Position numbers and translations under genes: made by a program | In this document: one piece after another, positions 1 to 5,929 of the stretch | How the letters are laid out: every line of letters begins with the position of its first letter | Numbering within the stretch: the stretch's first letter is position 1 | Notes under the pieces: generated by a model | What the model saw: the letters and a program-made list of their open reading frames with translations, nothing else | Told to the model about the DNA's origin: nothing | Database searches by the model: none | Source of the DNA: Enterovirga sp. | GTDB lineage: Bacteria; Pseudomonadota; Alphaproteobacteria; Rhizobiales; Beijerinckiaceae | NCBI GenBank assembly: GCA_028290385.1 | Contig: JAQGJZ010000493.1 | Location: forward strand, 1-5,929 | Direction: 5' to 3' | Length of the DNA: 5,929 bases

Positions 1-23
1 GAGCGCGTGATTTCCTGAGATTA

Positions 24-52
24 TCGACACTGAGATGGAATTTGGATAGGGT
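24..52 (+). promoter_or_regulatory. Possible sigma-70-type promoter of cysK
   Basis: A TCGACA hexamer at 24-29 matches five of six bases of the -35 consensus. It is followed 17 bases later by a poor -10 (TAGGGT, 47-52, three of six matches); GATAGG at 45-50 is an equally weak alternative. The stretch is more AT-rich than the surrounding coding DNA, as expected for a promoter, and it lies directly before the cysK ribosome binding site. The -10 match is weak, so this is a tentative call; the real promoter could lie before the window. Confidence 0.25.
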
Positions 53-76
53 GGGGCAGACAGTAAGGAGAGGGTC

Positions 77-1066
<990 letters not shown>

Positions 1067-1088
1067 CCATCTCCGGACGGGGTGGTTT

Positions 1089-1110
1089 GAGGGCGGCTTC
1101 GGCCGCCCTC
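1089..1110 (+). terminator. Hairpin with UUCG loop after cysK
   Basis: A perfect 9-base inverted repeat, GAGGGCGGC (1089-1097) and GCCGCCCTC (1102-1110), encloses the exceptionally stable loop TTCG closed by a C-G pair. It begins 22 bases after the cysK stop codon. Only a short, interrupted T run follows (GTCGTTTCGG, 1111-1120), so it is a poor classical intrinsic terminator. In high-GC alphaproteobacteria such hairpins often end transcripts or protect the 3' end of the message. It separates cysK from the next gene. Confidence 0.7.
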
Positions 1111-1147
1111 GTCGTTTCGGCCGAACCCTGCGGCGCTCCGGCGGTTC

Positions 1148-1168
1148 TCTCCTCGACAGTTGAGGAGA
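1148..1168 (+). promoter_or_regulatory. Hairpin that hides the ribosome binding site of the 121-residue protein gene
   Basis: TCTCCTC (1148-1154) is the exact reverse complement of GAGGAGA (1162-1168). The second arm contains the Shine-Dalgarno sequence GAGGAG for the ATG at 1175, seven bases downstream. Inside the arms, A1156-T1160 and a G1155-T1161 wobble can extend the stem, leaving a CAG loop. In RNA the 7-9 pair stem would cover the ribosome binding site completely. This resembles the logic of RNA thermometers or translational switches, but no known class (ROSE, fourU) is recognised. The pairing is visible; a regulatory role is inferred, and such pairing can arise by chance around any Shine-Dalgarno sequence. 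Confidence 0.45.
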
Positions 1169-1174
1169 AGCCCG

Positions 1175-1540
1175 ATGGCCGAGCCGGCAAAGAACGACAC
1201 TCTCAAGAGCTTCGACGCGTATCGCGACGAGAACGGCCAGCACATGGGCCAGGACGCGCCGACGGACCTCGCCCGGCCGGACGACCTGCAGCGCCGGCTG
1301 AACAGCGATCCGAGCTGGGAAGCGGAGACGGCGCGCAACGCTTCCGGCTTCGCACGGCTCGATTCCGTGGGCGGGGGCAGCATCGAGAGCTCGGACCAGA
1401 CCGCGGCCGAGACGCCACCCGAAAACATCGCCCGGATCAGCGATCCCGCGGGCGATGTCGGCGGTCCGAAGGTCGCGGGCGAAAGCCCGGCCGCGAAAGA
1501 GGCCGTGGAACGGGCGACCGCGGGCCTCGGCAAGGACTAG
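1175..1540 (+). CDS. Hypothetical small hydrophilic protein (121 aa)
   Basis: I do not recognise this protein. The ATG at 1175 is preferred over the in-frame TTG at 1160 because GAGGAG at 1162-1167 sits seven bases before it. The 121 residues are rich in Ala, Asp, Glu, Gly, Ser and Pro, with no cysteine, no signal peptide and no membrane segment. A charged N-terminal part (about 1-60, with the single tryptophan W48 in SDPSWEAE) is followed by a Gly/Ser-rich linker near 65-72, and the Ala/Glu-rich tail ends in LGKD. Composition suggests a soluble, largely disordered protein, as in many small stress-related proteins of this bacterial group, but no function can be assigned. Codon use matches the neighbours. 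The gene lies alone between the cysK hairpin and a convergent operon whose last stop is 14 bases away. Confidence 0.7.
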   Translation: MAEPAKNDTLKSFDAYRDENGQHMGQDAPTDLARPDDLQRRLNSDPSWEAETARNASGFARLDSVGGGSIESSDQTAAETPPENIARISDPAGDVGGPKVAGESPAAKEAVERATAGLGKD

Positions 1541-1554
1541 CCGGCGCGCAGGCC

Positions 1555-1839
1555 TCAGGACACGAGCAGGTCGCGGTGCGCCTTGTGCGCCCGCAACCAG
1601 GCGCGCGCGTAACCGCATAGGGCGAGGATCCGACGGTCCTCCGCCCGGGCCTGCGCGGCGACGGCGGCCATCAGGCGATCGGACGCCCCGGTGCCGCGCA
1701 GCACGGGCGGGGCATACACGTAGCTGACCACGAGCACGCCGGGCTGGCGCCGGTAATCGGCGTAGACGACGTCGTTGCCGATCTCGAGCTCGAACCGGCC
1801 CTTGGCCGCCGCGTCGCGGAAGGCTGGTTCCTGGTTCAT
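1555..1839 (-). CDS. Small GNAT-family N-acetyltransferase (COG2388/NATD1-like)
   Basis: A 94-residue single-domain protein resembling the minimal acetyl-CoA-binding GNAT proteins of the YjdJ/NATD1 type. It shows the typical opening RFELEIGNDVVYADYR (15-30), the beta strand GVLVVSYVYAPP (34-45), the acetyl-CoA pyrophosphate loop LRGTGAS (47-53), a helix, then the strand ILALCGYARAWL (71-82), where family members usually read like PLCPFVAAYI with a conserved cysteine (C75 here). The length is normal for this group. The acceptor substrate is unknown for the family as a whole. It starts 13 bases after the stop of the lyase gene, with GGAG at 1846-1849 six bases before the ATG, so it is very probably the third gene of the - strand operon. 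It may process or sense acetyl-CoA from the pathway, or may simply be a passenger. Confidence 0.82.
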   Translation of the reverse strand: MNQEPAFRDAAAKGRFELEIGNDVVYADYRRQPGVLVVSYVYAPPVLRGTGASDRLMAAVAAQARAEDRRILALCGYARAWLRAHKAHRDLLVS

Positions 1840-1852
1840 GCCCGGCTCCGGG

Positions 1853-2815
1853 TCAGGCCGCTGCCGCGGTCGGCACCGGATGGAGGTCGCAGGGTCGCCC
1901 GGCCTTGGCGACCTGGCCCGGCACTTCGTGGCCGACGAGGTCGGGAAGCTCGCGCGCGATCGCGATCAGGCGCCCGAGATCGACCCCGGTCTCGACGCCC
2001 ATCTCGGCGAACATGGAGACGACGTCCTCCGTGCAGACATTGCCGGTGGCGCCGGGCGCAAAGGGACAGCCGCCGAGCCCGCCGAGCGCCGCGTCGAAGC
2101 GGGTCGCGCCGGCCTGTGCGGCCGCGAGCACGTTCGCCAGCCCGACGCCGCGCGTGTTGTGGAAGTGGAGCGTCAGCTGGACCGAGCCGCGCGCGATCTC
2201 GGGCCGGGCCCGGAGCACCGCCGCGACGGTTTCCGCGACCTGGCGCGGATTGGCCATGCCGGTCGTGTCCGCGAGCGTCACTCCGACGCAGCCCGCATCG
2301 ATCAGCAGCGCCGCCTGGTCAAAGATCTTGGCGCGCTCTTGCGGCCCTTCGAAGGGGCAGCCGAAGGCCGTGGCGACGCTCGAGGTCAGGGCGACGCCGC
2401 TGCCCTCCAGCACGCGGGCGATCTCCGCGAGCTGGCGAAACGAATCCGCTCGCGCCATGCGCAGGTTGGCGCGGTTATGCGTTTCGGAGGCCGAGACGAC
2501 CACGTTCACCTCGTCGAGGCCGGTCCCGGCAGCCCGCTCGGCCCCGCGCACGTTCGGGATGAGGGCCGCATAGCGCACGCCAGGCCGGCGCCGGATCCGT
2601 CGGGCCACCTCCTCGCCATCGGCCAGGGCCGGCACGGCCTTCGGGGACACGAAGGACCCGATCTCGATCTTCGCCACGCCCGTCTCGGACAGCCGGTCGA
2701 TCCAGGCCACCTTTGCGTCGGTCGGCACGAAGACGGGCTCGATCTGCAGCCCGTCCCGGGGCGCGACCTCGTGCAGAAAGACGCGCTGAGGCAGGTCGGA
2801 CACCGCGTTGCTCAT
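1853..2815 (-). CDS. Hydroxymethylglutaryl-CoA lyase family protein
   Basis: A 320-residue TIM-barrel lyase of the HMG-CoA lyase family, which cleaves (S)-3-hydroxy-3-methylglutaryl-CoA to acetyl-CoA and acetoacetate in the cytoplasm. The key residues are all present and spaced as in the human enzyme: R20-D21 in APRDGLQ (human R41-D42), E51 (E72), metal ligands H217 and H219 in LHFHN (H233, H235), catalytic C250 in GGLGGCPFAPGATGN (C266) and N259 (N275). SFVSPKAVPALAD (54-66), SSVATAFGCPFEG (145-157) and VTLADTTGMANP (179-190) are further family blocks. The start is the ATG at 2815, which overlaps the CoA-transferase stop by four bases (ATGA), indicating translational coupling. The reading frame stays open far upstream, but that part is antisense-frame shadow within the transferase gene. 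The true substrate may be another 3-hydroxy-acyl-CoA, since paralogues with CoA-transferase partners are common and unassigned. Confidence 0.9.
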   Translation of the reverse strand: MSNAVSDLPQRVFLHEVAPRDGLQIEPVFVPTDAKVAWIDRLSETGVAKIEIGSFVSPKAVPALADGEEVARRIRRRPGVRYAALIPNVRGAERAAGTGLDEVNVVVSASETHNRANLRMARADSFRQLAEIARVLEGSGVALTSSVATAFGCPFEGPQERAKIFDQAALLIDAGCVGVTLADTTGMANPRQVAETVAAVLRARPEIARGSVQLTLHFHNTRGVGLANVLAAAQAGATRFDAALGGLGGCPFAPGATGNVCTEDVVSMFAEMGVETGVDLGRLIAIARELPDLVGHEVPGQVAKAGRPCDLHPVPTAAAA

Positions 2816-3999
2816 ATCACCCCTCGCTGGCGCAGATCCGCGATCGCGTCGGCCGAATAGCCGGCCGCCGACAGGATCTCGTCCGTGTGCTCGCCGAGTT
2901 TCGGCCCGAGCCAGCGCATCGCGCCGGGCGTGCGGGACAGTTTTGGCGCGATGCCCGGCACCGGCATCGGCGTGCCGTCGGGCAGGTGCGTGTCGATGAT
3001 CATGTCGCGCGCCCGGTAATGCGGGTCCGCCATGATGTCCGCCGCATTGTAGATCCGGCCCGCCGGCACCGAGGCGTCGTTCATGACGGCCAGCGCCTCC
3101 TCGACGGTGCGCTGCTCCGTCCAGGCCTCGATCGCGGCATCGATGAAGTCGGATTCCGCGGCCCGGCCGGCATTGTCGGCAAGGCGCGGGTCTTCGCCGA
3201 GGTCCGGGCGCCCGATCGCGTTCATCAGGCGGCGGAAGATCGAATCGCCGTTGCCGGCCACGAGCACGTAGCCGTCCTGGGCCCGGTAGGCGTTGGTCGG
3301 CGCGATGCCCGGGAGGGCTCCGCCGGATCGCTCGCGGATCTCGCCCAGCACCCCGTATTCCGGGATCAGGCTTTCCATGATGTTGAACACGCTCTCGTAG
3401 AGCGACACGTCCACGACCTGGCCCTCGCCGCCGTTGCGGACGATGTCGATGATCGCCATCAGGGTGCCGATCACGGCATGCAGCGCGGCGAGCGAATCGC
3501 CGATGGACACGCCGACCCGCGACGGCGGGCGGTCGGGCGAGCCCGTGGTGTGGCGGATGCCGCCCATCGCTTCGCCAATCACGCCGAAGCCCGGGCGCTC
3601 GCGATAAGGGCCGGTCTGCCCGTAGCCCGACAGGCGGACCAGGACGATCTTCGGGTTGATCTGTGACAGGTCGTCGAAGCCGAGGCCCCACTTCTCCAGC
3701 GTGCCGGGGCGGAAGTTCTCGACCACCACGTCCGCCTCGGCCGCGAGCCGCCGGACGATCGCCTGGCCCTCCGCGGCCTTGAGGTCGATCGTCACCGAAT
3801 GCTTGTTGCGGCTCTGCACATAGGACCAGAGCGAGGTGCCGTCGTGCGTCTTGCGCCACTTGCGCAGGGGATCGCCCGCGCCGGGCGGTTCGACCTTGAT
3901 CACCGTCGCGCCGAACTCCGCCAGGAGCCGCGTCGCGAATGGGGCCGCGATGAGCTGGCCGAGTTCGATGACCTTGAGGCCGGTGAGCGGGCCCGACAT
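2812..3999 (-). CDS. CaiB/BaiF (class III) CoA-transferase
   Basis: A 395-residue enzyme of the formyl-CoA transferase/CaiB-BaiF family, which moves CoA from a donor thioester (often succinyl-CoA) to a carboxylic acid. Family marks in order: GLKVIELGQLIAAPFATRLL (7-26), ATVIKVEPPGAGDPLR (31-46), RNKHSVTIDLK (64-74), VVENFRPGTLEKWGLGFDDL (92-111), LSGYGQTGPY (123-132), and VSIGDSLAAL (164-173), where D168 corresponds to the catalytic aspartate (Asp169 of formyl-CoA transferase). The length is normal. GAGGAGGAG lies immediately before the ATG (4001-4009), supporting this start, though the spacing is short. It is the first gene of the - strand operon and is coupled to the lyase by a 4-base overlap. 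Together they could activate and then cleave a hydroxy-diacid; a human relative, SUGCT, uses glutarate and also 3-hydroxy-3-methylglutarate. The substrate here is inferred, not shown. Confidence 0.93.
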   Translation of the reverse strand: MSGPLTGLKVIELGQLIAAPFATRLLAEFGATVIKVEPPGAGDPLRKWRKTHDGTSLWSYVQSRNKHSVTIDLKAAEGQAIVRRLAAEADVVVENFRPGTLEKWGLGFDDLSQINPKIVLVRLSGYGQTGPYRERPGFGVIGEAMGGIRHTTGSPDRPPSRVGVSIGDSLAALHAVIGTLMAIIDIVRNGGEGQVVDVSLYESVFNIMESLIPEYGVLGEIRERSGGALPGIAPTNAYRAQDGYVLVAGNGDSIFRRLMNAIGRPDLGEDPRLADNAGRAAESDFIDAAIEAWTEQRTVEEALAVMNDASVPAGRIYNAADIMADPHYRARDMIIDTHLPDGTPMPVPGIAPKLSRTPGAMRWLGPKLGEHTDEILSAAGYSADAIADLRQRGVI

Positions 4000-4131
4000 G
4001 CTCCTCCTCGCAACGATGCGGCGTCAGGGGCGCCGCTCAGGCCTCCATTTAGCCCGGCAGGCGGCGGCGGGCCAGATCAGCCGCGGTCGCGAGGCGGCAG
4101 CTTCCGCGGGCCCGGGTTCGGTGCCCACGCG

Positions 4132-4161
4132 TTGACAAGGCGCGCCCGGGAGCGTGATTAT
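4132..4161 (+). promoter_or_regulatory. Sigma-70-type promoter of the importer operon
   Basis: A perfect -35 hexamer TTGACA (4132-4137) is followed after 18 bases by GATTAT (4156-4161), which matches four of six bases of the -10 consensus. A transcript would begin near 4168 and have a leader of about 69 bases before the ATG at 4237. The AT-rich stretch at 4155-4172 stands out sharply in this GC-rich region. The -35 is convincing; the exact -10 and start point are less certain. Confidence 0.55.
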
Positions 4162-4171
4162 CTATCGATAA
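4158..4171 (+). promoter_or_regulatory. Inverted repeat TTATC-N4-GATAA overlapping the promoter, possible operator
   Basis: TTATC (4158-4162) and GATAA (4167-4171) are exact reverse complements separated by TATC, and the inner TATCGATA (4163-4170) is itself a palindrome. The repeat overlaps the predicted -10 and transcription start of the importer operon, where a dimeric repressor would block RNA polymerase. I do not recognise it as the site of a particular regulator family. The role is inferred from symmetry and position only. Confidence 0.35.
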
Positions 4172-4218
4172 ACGGCGCGCTGGTCGGACGGATCTGGAGC
4201 CGGCAAACGGGCGCGCTG
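4170..4218 (+). repeat. Direct repeat in the importer leader (two copies, 35 bases apart)
   Basis: AAACGGCGCGCTG (4170-4182) recurs as AAACGGGCGCGCTG (4205-4218), identical apart from one extra G. The copies start 35 bases apart and both lie between the predicted transcription start and the ribosome binding site. The second copy can also form a small hairpin, GGCGC (4210-4214) with GCGCC (4218-4222), directly before the Shine-Dalgarno sequence. It could be a tandem protein-binding site or a leader structure; chance similarity in GC-rich DNA is also possible. Confidence 0.35.
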
Positions 4219-4222
4219 CGCC

Positions 4223-4228
4223 GGAGGG
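4223..4228 (+). promoter_or_regulatory. Ribosome binding site fixing the start of the substrate-binding protein
   Basis: GGAGGG lies eight bases before the ATG at 4237. It decides between this start and the long in-frame open stretch reaching back to 3799, which overlaps the divergent gene and encodes nothing recognisable. The signal peptide beginning at this ATG gives the same answer. Confidence 0.8.
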
Positions 4229-4236
4229 AACCCAGG

Positions 4237-5244
4237 ATGAAGGCAATCACGCGAATTTTATGCGTCGCGGCAGGCCTCGCCGCCGCGACGGCTGCGATCG
4301 CCGAGCCCGTAAAAATTCGAATCGGCTGGTCGACGATGCCCGGGCACATGATCCCGGTGCTGTATTCCAAACCCGAGATCCTGAAGCATTACGGCAAGAG
4401 CTATACGGTCGAGCCGATCCTGTTCCGGGGCTCCTCGCCCCAGATCACGGCCATGGCCGCGGGCGAGATCGACATGGCCGCGTTCGCGCCGCTCGTGTTG
4501 GCCCTCGCGGCGACGAATGCGCGCCTGGACGTCAAGGCCGTGGCCGACATCATTCAGGACGGCGTCGACGACTACCATTCCGAGACCTTCCTGGTGAAGG
4601 CGGACGGCCCGATCAAGACGATCGCGGACATGAAGGGCAAGCGCATCGGCAGCAACGCCATCGGGTCCGCCTCGGACACGGCGATCCGGGCCATGATGCG
4701 CAAGAACGGCCTCGCCGATAAGCGCGACTTCACCGTGGTCGAGGTCGCGTTCCCGAACATCCCGCCCATGCTGGACGAGGGTAAGATCGACCTCGGCACC
4801 GTGCTGCAGCCGATGTCCCGCCAGCTGCGCGACAGCGGCAAGTACCGGGCGCTGTTCCGCGCCAAGGACGCCGTCGGTCCCTCGCAACTCGTGTTCCTGG
4901 CGGCCCGCGCCGACTTCCTGGACAAGAACCGCGCCGCCCTGATGGACTTCTTCGAGGACCATGTGCGCGCCATGCGCTGGTTCACGGCGCCGGAGAACCG
5001 CGCCGAAGCGGTCAAGATCATCGCCGCCTTCATGAAGCAGCCGCCGGAATCGTTCGGTCACCTGTTCACGAAGGACGACTACTTCCGCGATCCCTTCCTC
5101 GTCCCGAACATTCCCGGCATCCAGTCGAGCATCGACATCGCCAAGGAGGTCGGGCTGTTCCAGGGTTCGCTCCAGGTCGCGCCGAAATACGTCGACACGA
5201 GCTTCGTGGAAGAGGCCAAGCGCCGCATCGAGGCGGGGCGCTAA
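4237..5244 (+). CDS. ABC transporter periplasmic substrate-binding protein (NMT1/SsuA/TauA type)
   Basis: A 335-residue precursor of the high-affinity binding component of a NitT/TauT-type importer. Residues 1-22 form a Sec signal peptide: K2 and R6, a hydrophobic Ala/Leu core, and a signal peptidase I site after AIA (20-22). The mature protein opens with a beta strand VKIRIGWS (25-32). Features typical of this binding-protein fold are FRGSSPQITAMAAGEIDMAAF (63-83), where such proteins often contact ligand, DMKGKRIGSNAIGSASDTAI (131-150), and EVAFPNIPPMLDEGKIDLGTV (169-189). Known relatives bind sulfonates, taurine, nitrate, pyrimidine precursors of thiamine or aromatic acids; the ligand cannot be read from sequence. 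The ATPase gene begins two bases after the stop, so the two are co-transcribed. C9 is not a lipobox cysteine, since it is preceded by RIL and lies in the core. Divergence from the CoA-transferase operon suggests an organic acid ligand, as inference. Confidence 0.88.
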   Translation: MKAITRILCVAAGLAAATAAIAEPVKIRIGWSTMPGHMIPVLYSKPEILKHYGKSYTVEPILFRGSSPQITAMAAGEIDMAAFAPLVLALAATNARLDVKAVADIIQDGVDDYHSETFLVKADGPIKTIADMKGKRIGSNAIGSASDTAIRAMMRKNGLADKRDFTVVEVAFPNIPPMLDEGKIDLGTVLQPMSRQLRDSGKYRALFRAKDAVGPSQLVFLAARADFLDKNRAALMDFFEDHVRAMRWFTAPENRAEAVKIIAAFMKQPPESFGHLFTKDDYFRDPFLVPNIPGIQSSIDIAKEVGLFQGSLQVAPKYVDTSFVEEAKRRIEAGR

Positions 5245-5246
5245 GC

Positions 5247-5929
5247 ATGGCGGTTGAAGCACTTCGCACGGAACCGGCGGCGGCCCGGGGAACTGTGAGC
5301 GGCGGTATCGCGATCCAGGACGTCACCCACACCTACGGCTCGCGCCACGGGAACACGGTGACCGCCCTGGATCACATCAATCTCGACATCCGGGAAAACG
5401 AGTTTCACGCCTTACTCGGCCCGTCCGGCTGCGGGAAATCGACCCTGCTCTACCTGATCGGCGGCTTCATCCCCGTGCAGTCGGGGCGGATCAGCACCCC
5501 GCGCGGCACAGTCAAGGCGCCCGGCCCCGAGCGGGGCATCGTGTTCCAGAACTTCGCGCTGTTTCCGTGGAAGACGGTTCGGCAGAACGTGCTCTACGGG
5601 CTGGAGAAGCAGGGCACGCTGGACCGCGCTGGCCGCGAGGAGCGGGCTAAGACCTTTATTGATCTCGTGCATCTCAGCGGGTTCGAAGACGCGTACCCGT
5701 CCCAGCTTTCGGGCGGCATGCAGCAGCGCGCGGCCATCGCCCGCACGCTCGCGGTCGACCCCGAGATCCTCCTCATGGACGAGCCTTTCGGGGCGCTCGA
5801 CGCGCAGACCCGGCGGGTCATGCAGGAAGAGCTCCGGGCCATCTGGGCGCGGACGCGCAAGACCGTGGTGTTCGTGACCCACGACGTGCAGGAGGCCGTG
5901 TTCCTGGCCGACCGCATCTCCATCATGAG
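5247..5929 (+). CDS. ABC transporter ATP-binding protein, NitT/TauT (SsuB/TauB-like), 3' end cut off
   Basis: The first 227 residues of the ATPase that powers the importer from the cytoplasmic face of the inner membrane; the window ends within the gene. All ATPase motifs are present: Walker A GPSGCGKST (58-66), Q-loop Q101 in VFQNFALFPW, signature LSGGMQQR (154-161), Walker B ILLMDEP (174-180), D-loop ALDAQT (183-188) and switch histidine H212 in VTHD. The LFPWKTVRQNV block (105-115) and the FGALDAQTR stretch are characteristic of the nitrate/sulfonate/taurine group. Only some 30-40 residues should be missing. The ATG at 5247 lies two bases after the binding-protein stop, within its translational reach. 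About 20 poorly conserved residues precede the domain; a GTG at 5295 is a weaker alternative start. A permease gene is expected downstream. Confidence 0.95.
   Translation, partial: MAVEALRTEPAAARGTVSGGIAIQDVTHTYGSRHGNTVTALDHINLDIRENEFHALLGPSGCGKSTLLYLIGGFIPVQSGRISTPRGTVKAPGPERGIVFQNFALFPWKTVRQNVLYGLEKQGTLDRAGREERAKTFIDLVHLSGFEDAYPSQLSGGMQQRAAIARTLAVDPEILLMDEPFGALDAQTRRVMQEELRAIWARTRKTVVFVTHDVQEAVFLADRISIM

Larger units (their letters stand above)
4000..4236. other. Divergent intergenic region between the CoA-transferase and importer operons
   Basis: This 237-base gap separates the starts of two operons that diverge. The half near the CoA-transferase is GC-rich, with CCGCGG at 4081-4086 and again at 4104-4109, and shows no convincing - strand promoter; CTAAAT read on the - strand (about 4046-4051) is only a faint -10 candidate. 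The half near the importer carries the AT-rich promoter and inverted repeat and a direct repeat in the leader. I see no open frame here that looks like a gene and no known riboswitch. No regulator gene lies in the window. Confidence 0.7.

Noticed and set aside
1..23. The tail of an upstream gene ending at a TGA near 8-18
   Set aside because: There are too few bases to judge a reading frame; nothing distinguishes it from non-coding DNA.
1175..1839. A toxin-antitoxin pair made of the GNAT protein and the small acidic protein
   Set aside because: The genes converge rather than forming one operon. The GNAT is much shorter than TacT-type toxins and the small protein has no DNA-binding motif.
1775..2860. 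A 361-codon open frame on the + strand antisense to the lyase gene
   Set aside because: There is no motif and the composition is Arg/Gly/Ala/His-rich; the - strand lyase has every catalytic residue, so this is a codon-bias shadow.
2713..3666. A 317-codon open frame on the + strand antisense to the CoA-transferase
   Set aside because: It is Arg/Val/His/Asp-rich antisense translation of a well-conserved gene, with no family resemblance.
2816..3859. An in-frame upstream extension of the lyase that would make a 668-residue fusion
   Set aside because: The extension lies inside the CoA-transferase gene in another frame and has only Arg/Gly/Pro-rich sequence. The ATG at 2815 with the ATGA overlap is the natural start.
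3799..4236. An upstream in-frame extension of the substrate-binding protein
   Set aside because: It overlaps the divergent CoA-transferase start and the promoter. The signal peptide and the GGAGGG site place the start at 4237.
4237..4302. Lipoprotein signal with the cysteine at residue 9 of the binding protein
   Set aside because: The residues before it (RIL) do not form a lipobox and the cysteine is followed by most of the hydrophobic core; a signal peptidase I site after residue 22 fits better.

Overview
The window looks like chromosomal DNA from a high-GC alphaproteobacterium, probably of the order Hyphomicrobiales (Methylobacterium/Bradyrhizobium-like). That placement rests on the strong G/C preference at third codon positions and on the style of the proteins: the CysK ending with an APSF-ERY motif and the NitT/TauT-type importer. 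It is an impression from the sequence, not a database result. I see no mobile element, CRISPR array, tRNA or rRNA.

Layout. (1) Positions 1-1110 hold a monocistronic cysteine synthase gene (cysK, +) with a strong ribosome binding site and a GC-rich UUCG-loop hairpin just after its stop. (2) Positions 1140-1540 hold a small + strand gene for a 121-residue, very hydrophilic, unrecognised protein; its Shine-Dalgarno sequence lies inside a hairpin. (3) Positions 1555-3999 hold a compact three-gene operon on the - strand. In transcription order it encodes a CaiB/BaiF (class III) CoA-transferase, an HMG-CoA lyase-family enzyme (4-base ATGA overlap) and a small COG2388-type GNAT acetyltransferase (13-base gap). 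It converges on the small + gene. (4) Positions 4000-4236 form a 237-base divergent intergenic region with a TTGACA-type promoter, an inverted repeat and a direct repeat. (5) Positions 4237-5929 hold a + strand ABC importer operon: a periplasmic substrate-binding protein of the NMT1/SsuA/TauA type, then the ATPase, which runs off the window edge. A permease gene would be expected next.

How the parts may work together. The divergent arrangement suggests one catabolic module. The importer would bring in an organic acid, the CoA-transferase would load it with CoA, the lyase would cleave the 3-hydroxy-acyl-CoA retro-aldol fashion, and the products would enter central metabolism. The enzyme families are well supported by intact catalytic residues. 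The substrate (3-hydroxy-3-methylglutarate or a related branched hydroxy-diacid) and the functional link to the importer are inference. No leucine-degradation genes such as methylcrotonyl-CoA carboxylase lie in the window, so a classical liu cluster is not evident here.
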